Source: Hyperoodon ampullatus
Taxonomy: Eukaryota; Chordata; Mammalia; Artiodactyla; Ziphiidae
Direction of reading: 5' to 3'
Assembly: GCA_949752795.1 (NCBI GenBank)
Contig: CATKHW010000058.1
Span: 248,001 to 312,000, forward strand
DNA: 64,000 nucleotides
Both the position numbers and the translations under genes were made by a program. The notes below the pieces were generated by a model. The model was not told the origin of the DNA and ran no database searches. It saw only the letters and a list, made by a program, of their open reading frames with translations. This document shows, in pieces, positions 22,608-36,519 of the stretch (its first letter is position 1; each line of letters starts with the position of its first letter).

Positions 22608-24346
22608 TCCCGGCAGGAAGAAGAATTAACCAAAGTCTCAGCCACCCACCGGGAATCAGTATAGATCCGGAACCAAAATTTTGGACTTGCGGTCAGCTCA
22701 CCAAAAACGAGTTGAAAAATGGAGCTCAGGGGCACAGCAATTCACAAACTGGCCGAGTAATAAAGGACAACTATCGTCCAAAAATCTGTTGAGGGAAGGC
22801 AACGAGGCGGACTTGAAAGCGAGGCAGAATAGCAGGAAACAGATTTCAAGAGGTACGTTGGAATCGCCTTTAAAGCACAGGAAGAGGGGCACAACTTCGA
22901 CAATGATGCACTTGGCCAAAAAGGGCGTATGCGTTTTCTCCTGAATATATTCAGGAGAAAACGCATACGCCCTTTTTGGCCAAGCAAGCAAGCGGGCAAT
23001 GCAAATCTGCACTACAAAGAAGTATCACTTCCCACCGGTCAAAAGGGACATCCACAAAATGTGTAAAAACCAGAAAGGCAAGACAGGCCCTGGAGAACAG
23101 GGAGCCTTGTTATGCTGATGGGCGGGATGTAAATTGCCAACTGCCTCTCTGGAGGAGTGCATTGTGTTCCTTAAAACAAGTAAACAACATAGCTACAGAG
23201 CCAAGGGCACTTCCAGTCTAGGGAATATACCTTGGGAAAACTGAAAATCAAAAAGACACAGTCACCCCAAAATTTAGGGCTGCACTGCTTACAAGGACCT
23301 CAACTTGGGTACACCTTAAATATCCCAGGAAATATAAAAATGGTTCAAAAAATTGTGGTACTTACGTACGATGGAATATCCCTCAGCCATGAAATCAATG
23401 TCATAAGACCAGTAGCAGCAAAATGGGTGGATTCAGGTACGATGATTCTAAGTGAAATAAGTCACAGAGAAAAAGAAACTTATCATAAGATATCACTTAT
23501 GAAGATCCTGTAAACATGGCTACACTTGAACTGAGTTAGGAAAGAGAACAGTGTCTCACATTTAGAAAACACTCTTATGCCTGCTTAAGGGGGAAGGAGA
23601 GGTGGGGTGATGCATAAAACCAGAGTTTGATATAAGCACAGGTACCGTTCCAAAAACCAACTATGGAATAGACAAGACCTACACCTTCCTCAGTGAAAGG
23701 GACTCAAAACCCCATATTTCCCGCAGAGGAATATATCTGACTAGTAAGAATCTTAAAACCTATGTATTGATATGTCTCCGTAAGGGAATCAAGTGTGTCT
23801 AGACTGGGATAAATATGGCAGCGAGAATCAGCTCAAACCCACTATAAAAAGGAATTTCAAAAATAAAACAAAAAAACTGGGAAATTCTTTACAATTCCTT
23901 CAGGGTCTCTGATGAAACCTGAAATGACCCTATCTACAATGACAGCTGGATGTGGCATAAGGCTGGACACTTGGGACTGAGAGGATTGGTGAGATTGGGT
24001 GAGCAAATGCAGACCCTTTAAAGCAATAATGCATGGCACACATTCCATGGGTCCCAACTCTCCAGGTTGAAGGGAATATTACTACAGATATAACATGTAC
24101 GGGAATCCTAGAGAACGGACACACTGTGAATACGAAAGGTTTCTAAAACTCAACGAATAGTCCCTCTCCTGGTGCTCCGGTTTGACTTTCCATCTGCTTT
24201 ATTATCAACCTCCCAACTTGGAGAGACAGCCCCTTTAACCTCCTGGTTCGCACAGGTTGCCAATTTGGCAGAGGATGAAAGGGAAGAGGGAGAACCAATG
24301 AGAGAGTAGCTGTTAGGCATTTGGACGGGCACATATCACTGTAATT
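22608..24346 (+). repeat. Satellite unit M14, class B (R type)
   Basis: Palindrome at 22911-22984, perfect. R markers as in M12 (CCTTAAAAC, CATAGC, ACAGTCACC) with the GATCCGGAACC left end. M13-M14 repeats the Q-then-R order of M11-M12. Confidence 0.97.
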
Positions 24347-26085
24347 TCCCGGCAGGAAGAAGAATTAACCAAAGTCTCAGCCACCCACCGGGAATCAGTA
24401 TAGATCCTGCACCAAAATTTTGGACTTGCGGTCAGCTCACCAAAAACGAGTTGAAAAATGGAGCTCAGGGGCACAGCAATTCACAAACTGGCCGAGTAAT
24501 AAAGGACAACTATCGTCCAAAAATCTGTTGAGGGAAGGCAACGAGGCGGACTTGAAAGCGAGGCAGAATAGCAGGAAACAGATTTCAAGAGGTACGTTGG
24601 AATCGCCTTTAAAGCACAGGAAGAGGGGCACAACTTCGACAATGATGCACTTGGCCAAAAAGGGCGTATGCGTTTTCTCCTGAATATATTCAGGAGAAAA
24701 CGCATACGCCCTTTTTGGCCAAGCAAGCAAGTGGGCAATGCAAATCTGCACTACAAAGAAGTATCACTTCCCACCGGTCAAAAGGGACATCCACAAAATG
24801 TGTAAAAACCAGAAAGGCAAGACAGGCCCTGGAGAACAGGGAGCCTTGTTATGCTGATGGGCGGGATGTAAATTGCCAACTGCCTCTCTGGAGGAGTGCA
24901 TTGTGTTCCCTAAAACAAGTAAACAACAGAGCTACAGAGCCAAGGGCACTTCCAGTCTAGGGAATATACCTGGGAAAAACTGAAAATCAATAAGACAGAG
25001 CCACCCCAAAATTTAGGCCTGCACTGCTTACAAGGACCTCAACTTGGGTACACCTTAAATATCCCAGGAAATATAAAATTGGTTCAAAAAATTGTGGTAC
25101 TTACGTACGATGGAATATCCCTCAGCCATGAAATCAATGTCATAAGACCAGTAGCAGCAAAATGGGTGGATTCAGTTACGATGATTCTAAGTGAAATAAG
25201 TCACAGAGAAAAAGAAACTTATCATAAGATATCACTTATGAAGATCCTGTAAACATGGCTACACTTGAACTGAGTTAGGAAAGAGAACAGTGTCTCACAT
25301 TTAGAAAACACTCTTATGCCTGCTTAAGGGGGAAGGAGAGGTGGGGTGATGCATAAAACCAGAGTTTGATATAAGCACAGGTACCGTTCCAAAAACCAAC
25401 TATGGAATAGACAAGACCTACACCTTCCTCAGTGAAAGGGACTCAAAACCCCATATTTCCCGCAGAGGAATATATCTGACTAGTAAGAATCTTAAAACCT
25501 ATGTATTGATATGTCTCCGTAAGGGAATCAAGTGTGTCTAGACTGGGATAAATATGGCAGCGAGAATCAGCTCAAACCCACTATAAAAAGGAATTTCAAA
25601 AATAAAACAAAAAAACTGGGAAATTCTTTACAATTCCTTCAGGGTCTCTGATGAAACCTGAAATGACCCTATCTACAATGACAGCTGGATGTGGCATAAG
25701 GCTGGACACTTGGGACTGAGAGGATTGGTGAGATTGGGTGAGCAAATGCAGACCCTTTAAAGCAATAATGCATGGCACACATTCCATGGGTCCCAACTCT
25801 CCAGGTTGAAGGGAATATTACTACAGATATAACATGTACGGGAATCCTAGAGAATGGACACACTGTGAATACGAAAGGTTTCTAAAACTCAACGAATAGT
25901 CCCTCTCCTGGTGCTCCGGTTTGACTTTCCATCTGCTTTATTATCAACCTCCCAACTTGGAGAGACAGCCCCATTAACCTCCTGGTTCGCACAGGTTGCC
26001 AATTTGGCAGAGGATGAAAGGGAAGAGGGAGAACCAATGAGAGAGTAGCTGTTAGGCATTTGGACGGGCACATATCACTGTAATT
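24347..26085 (+). repeat. Satellite unit M15, class B (P type)
   Basis: Palindrome at 24650-24723, perfect, followed by GCAAGTGGGC. That CpG transition is shared only with M27 and M35. P markers as in M10. Private changes are AGAATGGACAC near 25850 and CCCCATTAACC near 25969. Confidence 0.97.
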
Positions 26086-27824
26086 TCCCGGCAGGAAGAA
26101 GAATTAACCAAAGTCTCAGCCACCCACCGGGAATCAGTATAGATCCGGAACCAAAATTTTGGACTTGCGGTCAGCTCACCAAAAACGAGTTGAAAAATGG
26201 AGCTCAGGGGCACAGCAATTCACAAACTGGCCGAGTAATAAAGGACAACTATCGTCCAAAAATCTGTTGAGGGAAGGCAACGAGGCGGACTTGAAAGCGA
26301 GGCAGAATAGCAGGAAACAGATTTCAAGAGGTACGTTGGAATCGCCTTTAAAGCACAGGAAGAGGGGCACAACTTCGACAATGATGCACTTGGCCCAAAA
26401 GGGCGTATGCGTTTTCTCCTGAATATATTCAGGAGAAAACGCATACGCCCTTTTTGGCCAAGCAAGCAAGCGGGCAATGCAAATCTGCACTACAAAGAAG
26501 TATCACTTCCCACCGGTCAAAAGGGACATCCACAAAATGTGTAAAAACCAGAAAGGCAAGACAGGCCCTGGAGAACAGGGTGCCTTGTTATGCTGATGGG
26601 CGGGATGTAAATTGCCAACTGCCTCTCTGGAGGAGTGCATTGTGTTCCCTAAAACAAGTAAACAACAGAGCTACAGAGCCAAGGGCACTTCCAGTCTAGG
26701 GAATATACCTTGGGAAAACTGAAAATCAAATAGACACAGCCACCCCAAAATTTAGGGCTGCACTGCTTACAAGGACCTCAACTTGGGTACACCTTAAATA
26801 TCCCAGGAAATATAAAAATGGTTCAAAAAATTGTGGTACTTACGTACGATGGAATATCCCTCAGCCATGAAATCAATGTCATAAGACCAGTAGCAGCAAA
26901 ATGGGTGGATTCAGGTACGATGATTCTAAGTGAAATAAGTCACACAGAAAAAGAAACTTATCATAAGATATCACTTATGAAGATCCTGTAAACATGGCTA
27001 CACTTGAACTGAGTTAGGAAAGAGAACAGTGTCTCACATTTAGAAAACACTCTTATGCCTGCTTAAGGGGGAAGGAGAGGTGGGGTGATGCATAAAACCA
27101 GAGTTTGATATAAGCACAGGTACCGTTCCAAAAACCAACTATGGAATAGACAAGACCTACACCTTCCTCAGTGAAAGGGACTCAAAACCCCATATTTCCC
27201 GCAGAGGAATATATCTGACTAGTAAGAATCTTAAAACCTATGTATTGATATGTCTCCGTAAGGGAATCAAGTGTGTCTAGACTGGGATAAATATGGCAGC
27301 GAGAATCAGCTCAAACCCACTATAAAAAGGAATTTCAAAAATAAAACAAAAAAACTGGGAAATTCTTTACAATTCCTTCAGGGTCTCTGATGAAACCTGA
27401 AATGACCCTATCTACAATGACAGCTGGATGTGGCATAAGGCTGGACACTTGGGACTGAGAGGATTGGTGAGATTGGGTGAGCAAATGCAGACCCTTTAAA
27501 GCAATAATGCATGGCACACATTCCATGGGTCCCAACTCTCCAGGTTGAAGGGAATATTACTACAGATATAACATGTACGGGAATCCTAGAGAACGGACAC
27601 ACTGTGAATACGAAAGGTTTCTAAAACTCAACGAATAGTCCCTCTCCTGGTGCTCCGGTTTGACTTTCCATCTGCTTTATTATCAACCTCCCAACTTGGA
27701 GAGACAGCCCCTTTAACCTCCTGGTTCGCACAGGTTGCCAATTTGGCAGAGGATGAAAGGGAAGAGGGAGAACCAATGAGAGAGTAGCTGTTAGGCATTT
27801 GGACGGGCACATATCACTGTAATT
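26086..27824 (+). repeat. Satellite unit M16, class B (Q type)
   Basis: Palindrome at 26389-26462 with the A-to-C left-arm change at 26396. Q markers are present. It carries CACACAGAAAA rather than the CACAGAGAAAA usual in this block. It follows P-type M15, repeating the order of M10-M11. Confidence 0.97.
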
Positions 27825-29563
27825 TCCCGGCAGGAAGAAGAATTAACCAAAGTCTCAGCCACCCACCGGGAATCAGTATAGATCCTGCACCAAAATTTTG
27901 GACTTGCGGTCAGCTCACCAAAAACGAGTTGAAAAATGGAGCTCAGGGGCACAGCAATTCACAAACTGGCCGAGTAATAAAGGACAACTATCGTCCAAAA
28001 ATCTGTTGAGGGAAGGCAACGAGGCGGACTTGAAAGCGAGGCAGAATAGCAGGAAACAGATTTCAAGAGGTACGTTGGAATCGCCTTTAAAGCACAGGAA
28101 GAGGGGCACAACTTCGACAATGATGCACTTGGCCAAAAAGGGCGTATGCGTTTTCTCCTGAATATATTCAGGAGAAAACGCATACGCCCTTTTTGGCCAA
28201 GCAAGCAAGCGGGCAATGCAAATCTGCACTACAAAGAAGTATCACTTCCCACCAGTCAAAAGGGACATCCACAAAATGTGTAAAAACCAGAAAGGCAAGA
28301 CAGGCCCTGGAGAACAGGGTGCCTTGTTATGCTGATGGGCGGGATGTAAATTGCCAACTGCCTCTCTGGAGGAGTGCATTGTGTTCCCTAAAACAAGTAA
28401 ACAACAGAGCTACAGAGCCAAGGGCACTTCCAGTCTAGGGAATATACCTTGGGAAAACTGAAAATCAAATAGACACAGCCACCCCAAAATTTAGGGCTGC
28501 ACTGCTTACAAGGACCTCAACTTGGGTACACCTTAAATATCCCAGGAAATATAAAAATGGTTCAAAAAATTGTGGTACTTACGTACGATGGAATATCCCT
28601 CAGCCATGAAATCAATGTCATAAGACCAGTAGCAGCAAAATGGGTGGATTCAGGTACGATGATTCTAAGTGAAATAAGTCACAGAGAAAAAGAAACTTAT
28701 CATAAGATATCACTTATGAAGATCCTGTAAACATGGCTACACTTGAACTGAGTTAGGAAAGAGAACAGTGTCTCACATTTAGAAAACACTCTTATGCCTG
28801 CTTAAGGGGGAAGGAGAGGTGGGGTGATGCATAAAACCAGAGTTTGATATAAGCACAGGTACCGTTCCAAAAACCAACTATGGAATAGACAAGACCTACA
28901 CCTTCCTCAGTGAAAGGGACTCAAAACCCCATATTTCCCGCAGAGGAATATATCTGACTAGTAAGAATCTTAAAACCTATGTATTGATATGTCTCCGTAA
29001 GGGAATCAAGTGTGTCTAGACTGGGATAAATATGGCAGCGAGAATCAGCTCAAACCCACTATAAAAAGGAATTTCAAAAATAAAACAAAAAAACTGGGAA
29101 ATTCTTTACAATTCCTTCAGGGTCTCTGATGAAACCTGAAATGACCCTATCTACAATGACAGCTGGATGTGGCATAAGGCTGGACACTTGGGACTGAGAG
29201 GATTGGTGAGATTGGGTGAGCAAATGCAGACCCTTTAAAGCAATAATGCATGGCACACATTCCATGGGTCCCAACTCTCCAGGTTGAAGGGAATATTACT
29301 ACAGATATAACATGTACGGGAATCCTAGAGAACGGACACACTGTGAATACGAAAGGTTTCTAAAACTCAACGAATAGTCCCTCTCCTGGTGCTCCGGTTT
29401 GACTTTCCATCTGCTTTATTATCAACCTCCCAACTTGGAGAGACAGCCCCTTTAACCTCCTGGTTCGCACAGGTTGCCAATTTGGCAGAGGATGAAAGGG
29501 AAGAGGGAGAACCAATGAGAGAGTAGCTGTTAGGCATTTGGACGGGCACATATCACTGTAATT
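27825..29563 (+). repeat. Satellite unit M17, class B (Q type)
   Basis: Palindrome at 28128-28201, perfect. Q markers with CCACCAGTC and the GATCCTGCACC left end. It is very close to M13 apart from that left end, so the left end and the body have assorted independently. Confidence 0.97.
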
Positions 29564-31302
29564 TCCCGGCAGGAAGAAGAATTAACCAAAGTCTCAGCCA
29601 CCCACCGGGAATCAGTATAGATCCGGAACCAAAATTTTGGACTTGCGGTCAGCTCACCAAAAACGAGTTGAAAAATGGAGCTCAGGGGCACAGCAATTCA
29701 CAAACTGGCCGAGTAATAAAGGACAACTATCGTCCAAAAATCTGTTGAGGGAAGGCAACGAGGCGGACTTGAAAGCGAGGCAGAATAGCAGGAAACAGAT
29801 TTCAAGAGGTACGTTGGAATCGCCTTTAAAGCACAGGAAGAGGGGCACAACTTCGACAATGATGCACTTGGCCAAAAAGGGCGTATGCGTTTTCTCCTGA
29901 ATATATTCAGGAGAAAACGCATACGCCCTTTTTGGCCAAGCAAGCAAGCGGGCAATGCAAATCTGCACTACAAAGAAGTATCACTTCCCACCGGTCAAAA
30001 GGGACATCCACAAAATGTGTAAAAACCAGAAAGGCAAGACAGGCCCTGGAGAACAGGGTGCCTTGTTATGCTGATGGGCGGGATGTAAATTGCCAACTGC
30101 CTCTCTGGAGGAGTGCATTGTGTTCCCTAAAACAAGTAAACAACAGAGCTACAGAGCCAAGGGCACTTCCAGTCTAGGGAATATACCTTGGGAAAACTGA
30201 AAATCAAATAGACACAGCCACCCCAAAATTTAGGGCTGCACTGCTTACAAGGACCTCAACTTGGGTACACCTTAAATATCCCAGGAAATATAAAAATGGT
30301 TCAAAAAATTGTGGTACTTACGTACGATGGAATATCCCTCAGCCATGAAATCAATGTCATAAGACCAGTAGCAGCAAAATGGGTGGATTCAGGTACGATG
30401 ATTCTAAGTGAAATAAGTCACAGAGAAAAAGAAACTTATCATAAGATATCACTTATGAAGATCCTGTAAACATGGCTACACTTGAACTGAGTTAGGAAAG
30501 AGAACAGTGTCTCACATTTAGAAAACACTCTTATGCCTGCTTAAGGGGGAAGGAGAGGTGGGGTGATGCATAAAACCAGAGTTTGATATAAGCACAGGTA
30601 CCGTTCCAAAAACCAACTATGGAATAGACAAGACCTACACCTTCCTCAGTGAAAGGGACTCAAAACCCCATATTTCCCGCAGAGGAATATATCTGACTAG
30701 TAAGAATCTTAAAACCTATGTATTGATATGTCTCCGTAAGGGAATCAAGTGTGTCTAGACTGGGATAAATATGGCAGCGAGAATCAGCTCAAACCCACTA
30801 TAAAAAGGAATTTCAAAAATAAAACAAAAAAACTGGGAAATTCTTTACAATTCCTTCAGGGTCTCTGATGAAACCTGAAATGACCCTATCTACAATGACA
30901 GCTGGATGTGGCATAAGGCTGGACACTTGGGACTGAGAGGATTGGTGAGATTGGGTGAGCAAATGCAGACCCTTTAAAGCAATAATGCATGGCACACATT
31001 CCATGGGTCCCAACTCTCCAGGTTGAAGGGAATATTACTACAGATATAACATGTACGGGAATCCTAGAGAACGGACACACTGTGAATACGAAAGGTTTCT
31101 AAAACTCAACGAATAGTCCCTCTCCTGGTGCTCCGGTTTGACTTTCCATCTGCTTTATTATCAACCTCCCAACTTGGAGAGACAGCCCCTTTAACCTCCT
31201 GGTTCGCACAGGTTGCCAATTTGGCAGAGGATGAAAGGGAAGAGGGAGAACCAATGAGAGAGTAGCTGTTAGGCATTTGGACGGGCACATATCACTGTAA
31301 TT
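29564..31302 (+). repeat. Satellite unit M18, class B (Q type)
   Basis: Palindrome at 29867-29940, perfect. Q markers with CCACCGGTC and GATCCGGAACC. Third Q unit in a row (M16 to M18), which breaks any strict Q/R alternation. Confidence 0.97.
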
Positions 31303-33041
31303 TCCCGGCAGGAAGAAGAATTAACCAAAGTCTCAGCCACCCACCGGGAATCAGTATAGATCCGGAACCAAAATTTTGGACTTGCGGTCAGCTCACCAAA
31401 AACGAGTTGAAAAATGGAGCTCAGGGGCACAGCAATTCACAAACTGGCCGAGTAATAAAGGACAACTATCGTCCAAAAATCTGTTGAGGGAAGGCAACGA
31501 GGCGGACTTGAAAGCGAGGCAGAATAGCAGGAAACAGATTTCAAGAGGTACGTTGGAATCGCCTTTAAAGCACAGGAAGAGGGGCACAACTTCGACAATG
31601 ATGCACTTGGCCAAAAAGGGCGTATGCGTTTTCTCCTGAATATATTCAGGAGAAAACGCATACGCCCTTTTTGGCCAAGCAAGCAAGCGGGCAATGCAAA
31701 TCTGCACTACAAAGAAGTATCACTTCCCACCGGTCAAAAGGGACATCCACAAAATGTGTAAAAACCAGAAAGGCAAGACAGGCCCTGGAGAACAGGGAGC
31801 CTTGTTATGCTGATGGGCGGGATGTAAATTGCCAACTGCCTCTCTGGAGGAGTGCATTGTGTTCCTTAAAACAAGTAAACAACATAGCTACAGAGCCAAG
31901 GGCACTTCCAGTCTAGGGAATATACCTTGGGAAAACTGAAAATCAAAAAGACACAGTCACCCCAAAATTTAGGGCTGCACTGCTTACAAGGACCTCAACT
32001 TGGGTACACCTTAAATATCCCAGGAAATATAAAAATGGTTCAAAAAATTGTGGTACTTACGTACGATGGAATATCCCTCAGCCATGAAATCAATGTCATA
32101 AGACCAGTAGCAGCAAAATGGGTGGATTCAGGTACGATGATTCTAAGTGAAATAAGTCACAGAGAAAAAGAAACTTATCATAAGATATCACTTATGAAGA
32201 TCCTGTAAACATGGCTACACTTGAACTGAGTTAGGAAAGAGAACAGTGTCTCACATTTAGAAAACACTCTTATGCCTGCTTAAGGGGGAAGGAGAGGTGG
32301 GGTGATGCATAAAACCAGAGTTTGATATAAGCACAGGTACCGTTCCAAAAACCAACTATGGAATAGACAAGACCTACACCTTCCTCAGTGAAAGGGACTC
32401 AAAACCCCATATTTCCCGCAGAGGAATATATCTGACTAGTAAGAATCTTAAAACCTATGTATTGATATGTCTCCGTAAGGGAATCAAGTGTGTCTAGACT
32501 GGGATAAATATGGCAGCGAGAATCAGCTCAAACCCACTATAAAAAGGAATTTCAAAAATAAAACAAAAAAACTGGGAAATTCTTTACAATTCCTTCAGGG
32601 TCTCTGATGAAACCTGAAATGACCCTATCTACAATGACAGCTGGATGTGGCATAAGGCTGGACACTTGGGACTGAGAGGATTGGTGAGATTGGGTGAGCA
32701 AATGCAGACCCTTTAAAGCAATAATGCATGGCACACATTCCATGGGTCCCAACTCTCCAGGTTGAAGGGAATATTACTACAGATATAACATGTACGGGAA
32801 TCCTAGAGAACGGACACACTGTGAATACGAAAGGTTTCTAAAACTCAACGAATAGTCCCTCTCCTGGTGCTCCGGTTTGACTTTCCATCTGCTTTATTAT
32901 CAACCTCCCAACTTGGAGAGACAGCCCCTTTAACCTCCTGGTTCGCACAGGTTGCCAATTTGGCAGAGGATGAAAGGGAAGAGGGAGAACCAATGAGAGA
33001 GTAGCTGTTAGGCATTTGGACGGGCACATATCACTGTAATT
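31303..33041 (+). repeat. Satellite unit M19, class B (R type)
   Basis: Palindrome at 31606-31679, perfect. R markers CCTTAAAAC, CATAGC and ACAGTCACC with GATCCGGAACC. It agrees with M14 at the sites I compared. Confidence 0.97.
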
Positions 33042-34780
33042 TCCCGGCAGGAAGAAGAATTAACCAAAGTCTCAGCCACCCACCGGGAATCAGTATAGAT
33101 CCTGCACCAAAATTTTGGACTTGCGGTCAGCTCACCAAAAACGAGTTGAAAAATGGAGCTCAGGGGCACAGCAATTCACAAACTGGCCGAGTAATAAAGG
33201 ACAACTATCGTCCAAAAATCTGTTGAGGGAAGGCAACGAGGCGGACTTGAAAGCGAGGCAGAATAGCAGGAAACAGATTTCAAGAGGTACGTTGGAATCG
33301 CCTTTAAAGCACAGGAAGAGGGGCACAACTTCGACAATGATGCACTTGGCCAAAAAGGGCGTATGCGTTTTCTCCTGAATATATTCAGGAGAAAACGCAT
33401 ACGCCCTTTTTGGCCAAGCAAGCAAGCGGGCAATGCAAATCTGCACTACAAAGAAGTATCACTTCCCACCAGTCAAAAGGGACATCCACAAAATGTGTAA
33501 AAACCAGAAAGGCAAGACAGGCCCTGGAGAACAGGGAGCCTTGTTATGCTGATGGGCGGGATGTAAATTGCCAACTGCCTCTCTGGAGGAGTGCATTCTG
33601 TTCCCTAAAACAAGTAAACAACATAGCTACAGAGCCAAGGGCACTTCCAGTCTAGGGAATATACCTTGGGAAAACTGAAAATCAAAAAGACACAGTCACC
33701 CCAAAATTTAGGGCTGCACTGCTTACAAGGAACTCAACTTGGGTACACCTTAAATATCCCAGGAAATATAAAAATGGTTCAAAAAATTGTGGTACTTACG
33801 TACGATGGAATATCCCTCAGCCATGAAATCAATGTCATAAGACCAGTAGCAGCAAAATGGGTGGATTCAGGTACGATGATTCTAAGTGAAATAAGTCACA
33901 GAGAAAAAGAAACTTATCATAAGATATCACTTATGAAGATCCTGTAAACATGGCTACACTTGAACTGAGTTAGGAAAGAGAACAGTGTCTCACATTTAGA
34001 AAACACTCTTATGCCTGCTTAAGGGGGAAGGAGAGGTGGGGTGATGCATAAAACCAGAGTTTGATATAAGCACAGGTACCGTTCCAAAAACCAACTATGG
34101 AATAGACAAGACCTACACCTTCCTCAGTGAAAGGGACTCAAAACCCCATATTTCCCGCAGAGGAATATATCTGACTAGTAAGAATCTTAAAACCTATGTA
34201 TTGATATGTCTCCGTAAGGGAATCAAGTGTGTCTAGACTGGGATAAATATGGCAGCGAGAATCAGCTCAAACCCACTATAAAAAGGAATTTCAAAAATAA
34301 AACAAAAAAACTGGGAAATTCTTTACAATTCCTTCAGGGTCTCTGATGAAACCTGAAATGACCCTATCTACAATGACAGCTGGATGTGGCATAAGGCTGG
34401 ACACTTGGGACTGAGAGGATTGGTGAGATTGGGTGAGCAAATGCAGACCCTTTAAAGCAATAATGCATGGCACACATTCCATGGGTCCCAACTCTCCAGG
34501 TTGAAGGGAATATTACTACAGATATAACATGTACGGGAATCCTAGAGAACGGACACACTGTGAATACGAAAGGTTTCTAAAACTCAACGAATAGTCCCTC
34601 TCCTGGTGCTCCGGTTTGACTTTCCATCTGCTTTATTATCAACCTCCCAACTTGGAGAGACAGCCCCTTTAACCTCCTGGTTCGCACAGGTTGCCAATTT
34701 GGCAGAGGATGAAAGGGAAGAGGGAGAACCAATGAGAGAGTAGCTGTTAGGCATTTGGACGGGCACATATCACTGTAATT
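33042..34780 (+). repeat. Satellite unit M20, class B (R type)
   Basis: Palindrome at 33345-33418, perfect. R body with CCACCAGTC and AAGGAACTCAAC, a pairing found again in M37. GCATTCTGTTCC near 33593 is an A-type variant in an otherwise B/R unit, a possible small conversion just before the A tract of M21. Confidence 0.97.
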
Positions 34781-36519
34781 TCCCAGCAGGAAGAAGAATT
34801 AACCAAAGTCTCAGCCACCCACCGGGAATCAGTATAGATCCTGAACCAAAATTTTGGACTTGCGGTCAGCTCACCAAAAACGAGTTGAAAAATGGAGCTC
34901 AGGGGCACAGCAATTCACAAACTGGCCGAGTAATAAAGGACAACTATCGTCCAAAAATCTGTTGAGGGAAGGCAACGAGGCGGACTTGAAAGCGAGGCAG
35001 AATAGCAGGAAACAGATTTCAAGAGGTACGTTGGAATCGCCTTTAAAGCACAGGAAGAGGGGCACAACTTCGACAATGATGCACTTGGCCAAAAAGGGCG
35101 TATGCGTTTTCTCCTGAATATATTCAGGAGAAAACGCATACGCCCTTTTTGGCCAAGCAAGCAAGCGGGCAATGCAAATCTGCACTACAAAGAAGTATCA
35201 CTTCCCACCGGTCAAAAGGGACATCCACAAAATGTGTAAGAACAAGAAAGGCAAGACAGACCCTGGAGAACAGGGAGCCTTGTTATGCTGATGGGCGGGA
35301 TGTAAATTGCCAACTGCCTCTCTGGAGGAGTGCATTCTGTTCCCTAAAACAAGTAAAGAACAGAGCTACAGAGCCAAGGGCACTACCAGTCTAGGGAATA
35401 TACCTTGGGAAAACTGAAAATCAATAAGACAGAGCCACCCCAAAATTTAGGGCTGCACTGCATACAAGGACCTCAACTTGGGTACACCTTAAGTATCCCA
35501 GAAAATATAAACATGGTTCAAAAAATTGTGGTACTTACGTACGATGGAATATCCCTCAGCCATGAAATCAATGTCATAAGACCAGTAGCAGCAAAATGGG
35601 TGGATTCAGGTACGATGATTCTAAGTGAAATAAGTCACACAGAAAAAGAAACTTATCATAAGATATCACTTATGAAGATCCTGTAAACATGGCTACACTT
35701 GAACTGAGTTAGGAAAGAGAACAGTGTCTCACATTTAGAAAACACTCTTATGCCTGCTTAAGGGGGAAGGAGAGGTGGGGTGATGCATAAAACCAGAGTT
35801 TGATATAAGCACAGGTACCGTTCCAAAAACCAACTATGGAATAGACAAGACCTACACCTTCCTCAGTGAAAGGGACTCAAAACCCCATATTTCCCACAGA
35901 GGAATATATCTGACTAGTAAGAATCTTAAAACCTATGTATTGATATGTCTCCGTAAGGGAATCAGGTGTGTCTAGACTGGGATAAATATGGCAGCGAGAA
36001 TCAGCTCAAACCCACTATAAAAAGGAATTTCAAAAATAAAACAAAAAAACTGGGAAATTCTTTACAATTCCTTCAGGGTCTCTGATGAAACCTGAAATGA
36101 CCCTATCTACAATGACAGCTGGATGTGGCATAAGGCTGGACACTTGGGACTGAGAGGATTGGTGAGATTGGGTGAGCAAATGCAGACCCTTTAAAGCAAT
36201 AATGCATGGCACACATTCCATGGGTCCCAACTCTCCAGGTTGAAGGGAATATTACTACAGATATAACATGTACGGGAATCCTAGAGAACGGACACACTGT
36301 GAATACGAAAGGTTTCTAAAACTCAACGAATAGTCCCTCTCCTGGTGCTCCGGTTTGACTTTCCATCTGCTTTATTATCAACCTCCCAACTTGGAGAGAC
36401 AGCCCCTTTAACCTCCTGGTTCGCACAGGTTGCCAATTTGGCAGAGGATGAAAGGGAAGAGGGAGAACCAATGAGAGAGTAGCTGTTAGGCATTTGGACG
36501 GGCACATATCACTGTAATT
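34781..36519 (+). repeat. Satellite unit M21, B unit with internal A tract
   Basis: Palindrome at 35084-35157, perfect. The left end is B (CCAAAGTCTC, GGGAATCAG) with CCCAGCAGG and GATCCTGAACC. The middle from 35240 to at least 35512 is class A, and class B resumes by 35752. It shares CCCAGCAGG and GACAGACCCTGG with M24, so the two chimeric units are copies of one event. Confidence 0.96.
35240..35512. repeat. Class A tract inside B unit M21 (minimum extent)
   Basis: All class-specific sites from the GTAAGAACAAG change to the ACATGGTTC change are class A, except GGGTACACC, which is B-like. B flanks on both sides; the right limit lies before 35752. The best explanation is gene conversion or double exchange with an A unit. 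Confidence 0.85.
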
